NCBI RefSeq assembly: GCF_012972675.1
Contig: NZ_JABCRE010000002.1
Location: 547,001-611,000, forward strand
Direction of reading: 5' to 3'
DNA from: Pontixanthobacter rizhaonensis
Lineage (GTDB): Bacteria > Pseudomonadota > Alphaproteobacteria > Sphingomonadales > Sphingomonadaceae
Length of the DNA stretch: 64,000 nt
The notes under the pieces were generated by a model. The model was given only the letters and a program-made list of their open reading frames with translations. It had not been told where the DNA came from and did not search any database. Of this stretch, positions 59,496 to 64,000 are shown piece after piece. Each line of letters opens with the position of its first letter. Position 1 is the stretch's first letter. The translations under genes were made by a program, and so were the position numbers.

Positions 59496-60232
59496 GCGTC
59501 GTCCGTACCGCTGAGCGACATCCAGCTTGGTGCAAGCTCAGGCGTGATATCGGCAACCCGCAAATGGTCGACCGCAAAGCCGAGATCGGGATAGGCGATT
59601 TTCCGGCGTTTTTCGTCAGAGCCGCTCAGCGGAACAACAACCAGCCGCCGATTGACCTTTTGCCGCCAATTCATGCGGGCGGTGTTTTCTTGTCCGATAT
59701 AGCAGCCTTTTTCGAAACTGACGCCGTTTAGATCGACCGCGTTGGTTTCCAGCCACAATATGTCGTTGAGCTCTGCCGCGCCTTCGGGCACGCCCAAGCC
59801 AAGCCGGTGTGCGTGCCACGCGGTATCGGCCGCTTCATCGGTGTCACAACTTCGCATGATCCAGCGATAGCCTAGCGCGATCAAGCGAGGGTCGGCACTT
59901 GCGCGGGCATCCTCCGCCACCTGCCAGTAGACGCCCAATTCATCGTCCCGCACAATCTCGATTTTCCGACGGAGCCGGTAGAGCGACAATCGTTTGACCA
60001 GTGCATCCGCGGCGCTCGCTTCACAATCGATCAGCAAACTGCCCGCATCACCGGACCAGACCAGAAAATCGAACATCGCCTTACCCTGGGCGCTCAGCAG
60101 CGCGGCCCATACGGGGAGGGCGGCGGTAACATCATTGGTCACCAGACCTTGAAGGAAGTCAGCCACATCTTCGCTGTCATCCAGCGGTGACAGGCGAATG
60201 ATGGCGCGATCGAAAAGACGGGACTGGGACAT
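59492..60232 (-). CDS. ygfZ: YgfZ/GcvT family folate-binding protein
   Basis: A 246-residue protein related to the T-protein of glycine cleavage. It binds tetrahydrofolate and helps maintain some Fe-S enzymes. The diagnostic KGCYIGQE is at about residues 180-187, preceded by DILWLETNAVDLNGVSFE. FLQGLVTNDV and LLSAQGKAMFDFLVW are N-terminal family segments. It diverges from pyrC. Confidence 0.94.
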   Translation of the reverse strand: MSQSRLFDRAIIRLSPLDDSEDVADFLQGLVTNDVTAALPVWAALLSAQGKAMFDFLVWSGDAGSLLIDCEASAADALVKRLSLYRLRRKIEIVRDDELGVYWQVAEDARASADPRLIALGYRWIMRSCDTDEAADTAWHAHRLGLGVPEGAAELNDILWLETNAVDLNGVSFEKGCYIGQENTARMNWRQKVNRRLVVVPLSGSDEKRRKIAYPDLGFAVDHLRVADITPELAPSWMSLSGTDDA

Positions 60233-60411
60233 AACCTTAAAGTGGCGTGTCTGAGGGACAAATCAAGATGCTTCGCTTGGCGCAACTGGTACTGTCCTAA
60301 GGCGCTGAAATATGCCAATGGTGCGCTGCACGCGGGCTAACGGATCGCAGATAGTTTTCTGCCACAACACTGTCCCATGTGTGTCATTGATACAGGAAAG
60401 CATCGCATACT

Positions 60412-61443
60412 ATGAACGAACTCACCATTCGCCGCCCTGATGATTGGCATGTCCATTTGCGCGATGGCGATGTGATGCGCGGTGTCGTGCCGCATACAGC
60501 GCGGCAATTCGCGCGGGCAATTGTGATGCCTAACCTTTCCCCTCCGGTCACTGACGTCGCCTCTGCGGAGGCCTATCGCGAGCGGATAGTTGCGGCGATC
60601 CCTGCGGGGATGAGCTTCACCCCTTTGATGACCTGTTATCTGACGGATCAAACCGATCCTGACGAGATTGAGCGCGGCTTTGCATCGGGCGTGTTTACCG
60701 CAGCCAAATTATATCCAGCGAATGCTACGACCAATTCTGCGCATGGTGTCAGCGATATTGCGGCATTGGATGATGTGCTTGCGCGGATGCAGTCAATCGG
60801 AATGCCGCTGCTGATTCATGGCGAAGTGACCGACCATGACATTGACATTTTCGACCGGGAGAAAGTGTTTATCGAACGCAGTTTGAAGCGGGTGGTGGGC
60901 AAGTTCCCGGATTTGAAAGTTGTGTTTGAACACATCACCACTGAAGATGCCGTGCATTTTGTGGAGCAGGCGGGCCCCAGTGTCGCGGCGACGGTTACTC
61001 CGCAGCATTTGCATATTAACCGCAACGCCATGCTGGTGGGCGGGATGCGTCCGCACGCCTATTGCTTACCCGTTGCCAAGCGGGAAAAACACCGTCTGGC
61101 GCTGCGCAAGGCAGTCACATCGGGATCGGCCAAGTTCTTTTTGGGAACTGACAGCGCCCCCCATGCCAAAGGCGATAAGGAAAGCGCGTGCGGCTGCGCG
61201 GGTATTTACAACGCTCCGTTCGCTCTCGAAAGCTATCTCGCTGTGTTTGAGGAAGAGGGAGCAATCGAGCATTTTGAGGCGTTTGCGTCGCTCAATGGGC
61301 CGCGATTCTATGATCTGCCGGTGAATGAGGACACGGTTACCCTTCGCCGTCGTGGTGCCGACATTCCCGCATCGCTTGATATTAACGGGACGGAGATCGT
61401 ACCGTTTCACGCTGGTGACCGTTTGGAATGGCAATTCGCCTGA
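60412..61443 (+). CDS. pyrC: Dihydroorotase
   Basis: The 343-residue class II (E. coli PyrC-like) zinc amidohydrolase of pyrimidine synthesis. [13 protein letters not shown] carries the first metal His pair, [15 protein letters not shown] the carboxylated Lys, LLIHGEVTD and [11 protein letters not shown] further His ligands, and [15 protein letters not shown] the catalytic Asp. AGGAAAG lies about 12 nt upstream of the ATG. It diverges from ygfZ. Confidence 0.97.
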   Translation: MNELTIRRPDDWHVHLRDGDVMRGVVPHTARQFARAIVMPNLSPPVTDVASAEAYRERIVAAIPAGMSFTPLMTCYLTDQTDPDEIERGFASGVFTAAKLYPANATTNSAHGVSDIAALDDVLARMQSIGMPLLIHGEVTDHDIDIFDREKVFIERSLKRVVGKFPDLKVVFEHITTEDAVHFVEQAGPSVAATVTPQHLHINRNAMLVGGMRPHAYCLPVAKREKHRLALRKAVTSGSAKFFLGTDSAPHAKGDKESACGCAGIYNAPFALESYLAVFEEEGAIEHFEAFASLNGPRFYDLPVNEDTVTLRRRGADIPASLDINGTEIVPFHAGDRLEWQFA

Positions 61444-61447
61444 GGGA

Positions 61448-62356
61448 TTAGGCGATGTCGGGTTTCTTCCGGCGAGACCATAAATCCCAGACGAAAATCG
61501 ACAGCGCCGTCCAGATCAGCAGGAAGCAAATGAGCTGGGCTGTCTGTAATTCTTCTTTGAAGACGAACAGTCCGAGCAAGAAGACGATTGTCGGCGCGAG
61601 GAACTGGATAAAGCCCAACGTCGAATAATCCATCCGCCTGGCTGCGACTGCGAATAGAAGCAACGGTACAGCGGTAAATACGCCGCCGAGCATAATATAG
61701 AAGCTGAGCTGGATATCGCCGCCAAACGCGCTGCCTTGCGGCAGCCCCGCATAATACAAGGCAATGAGGCTGGCCGGAATCAGCAATATTGCTGATTCGA
61801 TGGTCAAACCGGGCAGTGAACCCACCGCCACTTGTTTGCGCAGCAGCCCGTATGTGCCGAAACTGAAAGCAAGTGTCAGACTGATCCACAAGGTCGTCAG
61901 TGCGCCCGATGCCAAGATCGCGACACCGGTTGCGGCCAAAGCCACCGCCAACCATTGTTTGCGGTTCAGTCTTTCGCCCAAGACAATCGTGCCTAATACC
62001 ACATTGAGAAGCGGATTTATGTAATAACCCAAACTGGCGGCATAGACATTGCCGTTCTGGATCGCCCAAACATAGACCAGCCAGTTAATCCCGATCAATG
62101 TGGCACTCGCGGTCAGGATCAGCAGGCTGCGCTTGTCTTTCAGCGCGGCGATCAGGTCTTGTCCCTGTTTTCTAAGAAAGACGATCAGCAGGCAAAAGGG
62201 CAGCGTCCAGATGATCCGCCAGCCGACAAATTCAAACGGGGGCACAGATTGCACTAAAATCAGATAAAGCGGCAGAAACCCCCACATCACATAGGCTGCG
62301 AGAGCGGGAGGCAGCCCAGATTTGGGTGTTTCTAAATTGGAATCGGCTTGAGGCAC
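61448..62356 (-). CDS. rarD: EamA/RarD family transporter
   Basis: A 302-residue ten-helix drug/metabolite exporter. GLPPALAAYVMWGFLPLYLI begins the RarD-type first repeat, INWLVYVWAIQNGNVYAASLGYYINPL (partial) is the signature of the RarD/YojE branch, and QFLAPTIVFLLGLFVF belongs to the second repeat. GTG start. The substrate is unknown. It is convergent with pyrC across 4 nt. Confidence 0.92.
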   Translation of the reverse strand: MPQADSNLETPKSGLPPALAAYVMWGFLPLYLILVQSVPPFEFVGWRIIWTLPFCLLIVFLRKQGQDLIAALKDKRSLLILTASATLIGINWLVYVWAIQNGNVYAASLGYYINPLLNVVLGTIVLGERLNRKQWLAVALAATGVAILASGALTTLWISLTLAFSFGTYGLLRKQVAVGSLPGLTIESAILLIPASLIALYYAGLPQGSAFGGDIQLSFYIMLGGVFTAVPLLLFAVAARRMDYSTLGFIQFLAPTIVFLLGLFVFKEELQTAQLICFLLIWTALSIFVWDLWSRRKKPDIA

Positions 62357-62770
62357 CCGCTGCCCTTAGGCCGGGCATTATAGACCGGCAAGCGGCAGCT
62401 AGTTGGCTGGTTGATCAAAAACTTTCCTACCGGATGCGATCCTGACGCTCCTGTTGCAGTCTATTCATAAAAAGCACTCTATATATGAACATCAAATAGC
62501 GCTGGGAATTACAGTGAGGCGCATATCTTCGGCTGTTCCCACCGACAGCCAAGGCGCGGCCCCTATGGGTTGTGGAAGGGGCTTGGTTGTCAATGTTTGG
62601 CAATCAGCCCCTTTAACGCACCCTTACAGCGCGGGGCTTTTCCAAAATTACCAAGTTAAGTTTTGGCTTGTTTCCTTCCCTAATCGGGACATCCAAAATC
62701 TTAACTCTACCGTGCAATATGTCGTTAACTCTGCAGAGTGATGCAGGGATATCAATTACCGGAGTTCCCC
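62357..62770. other. 414-bp intergenic region with two strong hairpins
   Basis: No convincing gene. A 95-codon TTG-start frame (62454-62741) has no conserved features. Two hairpins stand out: GGCTGT/ACAGCC (62531-62550, loop of 8) and AAGGGGCT-T-GGTTG/CAATC-AGCCCCTT (62576-62613, 13 pairs with one bulged T). The rest is AT-richer than the genes around it. TTAACTCT is repeated near 62700 and 62723. It could hold the lipoprotein's long leader or a small RNA. Confidence 0.5.
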
Positions 62771-63487
62771 ATGATCAAGCGTTCATCACTCTTCTTAGCG
62801 ATCAGTCCAATTACCCTTTTGGCAGCGTGCAGCAGCGGCGCTGAGGAAGAGGTTGTGGGCGAAATGGATCCGGCGGCGGAGCAGGCGCTGAATGACCAGA
62901 TTATGGTTGATCCAGATCTGGCCAACCAGAACGAGGCCAACGCGGTTCTCACCGGCGGGACGGATCAATCTATCCCGGCGGAGAATATGACGCCGGAGGC
63001 GATCAATGCTGCACGCGAAGCTGCCTTTGCGTTGGTTGGCGGAAGCGACGGGTTCAAGGAACTGCCTGCGGCCAAGGAGCTAGGTCAGACAATTCCTGAA
63101 GAATCAACATTGACTGCAGCAGCGCGGGCGGCAGCCACACCGGGCGGTGCAAACTGCGCCGAGCAGGCAGAGTATTCCGCAGCGTGGGCCGCGAAGTTAC
63201 CAGCCGATTTTCCTGTGTATCCGCGCGGAACCACCAAAGAAGCTGCAGGAACCGATGCGGGTGACTGTTCGCTCCGCGTGGTCAATTACTTGACGCCGGT
63301 ACCGCTTGATGATGTGCTGACTTTCTATCACAGCCGGGCGCTGTCTGCGGGCTATTCTTCCGAACATGTCTCATATGATGGTGACCGCATTGTCAGCGGC
63401 ACCAAAGGGCGCGGTAGCTATGTTGTATATGGCCGCCAGTTGCCTTCTGGTGTGACCGAGATCGATCTGATCACCAGCGGCAATTAA
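62771..63487 (+). CDS. Putative lipoprotein of unknown function
   Basis: A 238-residue protein with lipoprotein signal MIKRSSLFLAISPITLLAAC; the lipobox is LAAC and the mature part begins with the Cys followed by SSGAEEE. The middle is acidic and Ala-rich. The C-terminal 80 residues, FPVYPRGTTKEAAGTDAGDC and PLDDVLTFYHSRALSAGYSS, resemble a small alpha/beta domain. GGAG about 9 nt upstream supports ATG 62771. I do not recognise the family. Confidence 0.8.
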   Translation: MIKRSSLFLAISPITLLAACSSGAEEEVVGEMDPAAEQALNDQIMVDPDLANQNEANAVLTGGTDQSIPAENMTPEAINAAREAAFALVGGSDGFKELPAAKELGQTIPEESTLTAAARAAATPGGANCAEQAEYSAAWAAKLPADFPVYPRGTTKEAAGTDAGDCSLRVVNYLTPVPLDDVLTFYHSRALSAGYSSEHVSYDGDRIVSGTKGRGSYVVYGRQLPSGVTEIDLITSGN

Positions 63488-63496
63488 GCGCAGGAA

Positions 63497-64000
63497 TTAA
63501 GACTGTTTCATGCCAACGCCGATAGTGGCACGTGGCTGGTCCATTTCCGTGCTTGCCACCGGATAAGCGCAATAATCCGCTGCATAAAACGCGGCCGGAC
63601 GGTGATTGCCTGATAATCCAATTCCGCCAAATGGTGCGTTGGAGGACGCGCCGTTGGTGGGCCGGTTCCAATTGATGATACCGGCACGAATATTAGCCCA
63701 GAACCGGTTATAATCTTGCGGACTGCCGCCAATCAGCGATGCTGACAAACCAAACCGTGTGCGATTGGCTTCGATGATGGCTTGATCAAAATCGTCTACT
63801 TTGATGACCTGCAACAGCGGCCCGAACAATTCCACATCCGGACGGTCTGGCATTGCTGTGGTGTCGATAATGCCCGGTGATATGAAGGGTAAATTATCGT
63901 TGGGGCGCTGCATATGACGGATGGCTTTGCCGCCATTTGACAACAGATACAGGAAGCTTTCGACCAGTTGGTCTGCAGAGGCGTTGTCAATCACCGGCCC
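63497..64000 (-). CDS. astD: Succinylglutamate-semialdehyde dehydrogenase, N-terminus cut off by window edge
   Basis: C-terminal 167 residues of an aldehyde dehydrogenase. The end pattern NRPTNGASSNAPFGGIGLSG followed by NHRPAAFYAADYCAYP is specific to AstD, which oxidises N-succinylglutamate semialdehyde to N-succinylglutamate in arginine catabolism. ELFGPLLQVIKVDDFDQAI is the family segment after the catalytic Cys, which lies outside the window. The reading frame is open to the right edge. Confidence 0.9.
   Translation of the reverse strand, partial: GPVIDNASADQLVESFLYLLSNGGKAIRHMQRPNDNLPFISPGIIDTTAMPDRPDVELFGPLLQVIKVDDFDQAIIEANRTRFGLSASLIGGSPQDYNRFWANIRAGIINWNRPTNGASSNAPFGGIGLSGNHRPAAFYAADYCAYPVASTEMDQPRATIGVGMKQS

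Noticed and set aside
62454-62741. 95-codon TTG-start frame in the gap before the lipoprotein
   Set aside because: No ribosome-binding site, no conserved features, and it overlaps the start of the better-supported lipoprotein gene.
1-64000. CRISPR arrays, prophage or insertion sequences
   Set aside because: No regularly spaced repeats, transposase or phage genes, or terminal inverted repeats were seen in the window.

Overview
The window looks like the chromosome of a marine or aquatic alphaproteobacterium of the order Sphingomonadales, most likely Erythrobacteraceae (Erythrobacter/Altererythrobacter-like). This is inferred from protein families and gene order only: a MipZ-type division ATPase, an H+-pumping pyrophosphatase beside thiL-nusB-hisD-hisG, short-form HisG, CcrM-type GANTC sites, a large Gly-rich TonB-dependent receptor, a wax ester synthase and a ygfZ-pyrC pair. 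Base composition is moderately GC-rich and even. Genes are tightly packed, with many ATGA/TGATG junctions. I see no insertion sequence, prophage, CRISPR array or plasmid element, so this is mostly core genome.

Layout. 1-3.5 kb: an M16 zinc peptidase (cut by the left edge) downstream of purC. 3.8-7.7 kb: a fatty-acid/acyl-CoA module (MaoC hydratase, crotonase, dienoyl-CoA-reductase-like SDR, convergent acyl-CoA synthetase). 7.7-9.9 kb: tRNA-Phe(GAA) and the infA-maf-RNase E/G-yacG operon. 10-15.4 kb: a TonB-dependent receptor, then a wax ester synthase/diacylglycerol acyltransferase with an alpha/beta hydrolase. 15.5-18.7 kb: mipZ and uvrC, divergent around a control region with a GANTC palindrome and a DnaA box. 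18.7-21.8 kb: tesB, a JmjC/cupin_8-like protein and a BioF2/CelD-type GNAT. 22-27.5 kb: hppA, thiL, nusB, hisD, hisG. 27.5-36.2 kb: DUF2332, an epoxide-hydrolase-like protein, an SDR, BolA, a J-domain protein, an MpaB/DUF2236 protein, a ChrR-like cupin, cobS and PBP1A.

36.2-42.7 kb is one long minus-strand run: pyrE, pdxJ, a small membrane protein, acpS, lepB, an AI-2E-family permease, a DUF3089 lipase-like protein, ruvX and two hotdog thioesterases. 42.9-49.4 kb is a complete aa3-type cytochrome c oxidase cluster (ctaC, ctaD, ctaB, a 41-codon coxF-like gene, ctaG, ctaE, DUF983, SURF1). It runs on into thrC, a methyltransferase, a small exported SecD-P1-like protein, folB, an unknown 107-residue protein and moaA-moaD-moaE (to 54.7 kb). 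54.7-64 kb: a lipoprotein, rplU-rpmA, a GNAT, tandem PF10118 putative metal-dependent hydrolases with a divergent TetR regulator, ygfZ, pyrC, rarD, another lipoprotein, and astD (cut by the right edge).

No single large undescribed system is obvious. The best leads are the mipZ control region, a palindromic operator-like site in the PF10118/TetR locus, a Cys-containing Arg/Gly-rich insertion in the TonB receptor, a histone H1-like tail on the wax ester synthase, a thiL gene whose conserved N-terminus has no canonical start codon, and several small translationally coupled genes of unknown role.
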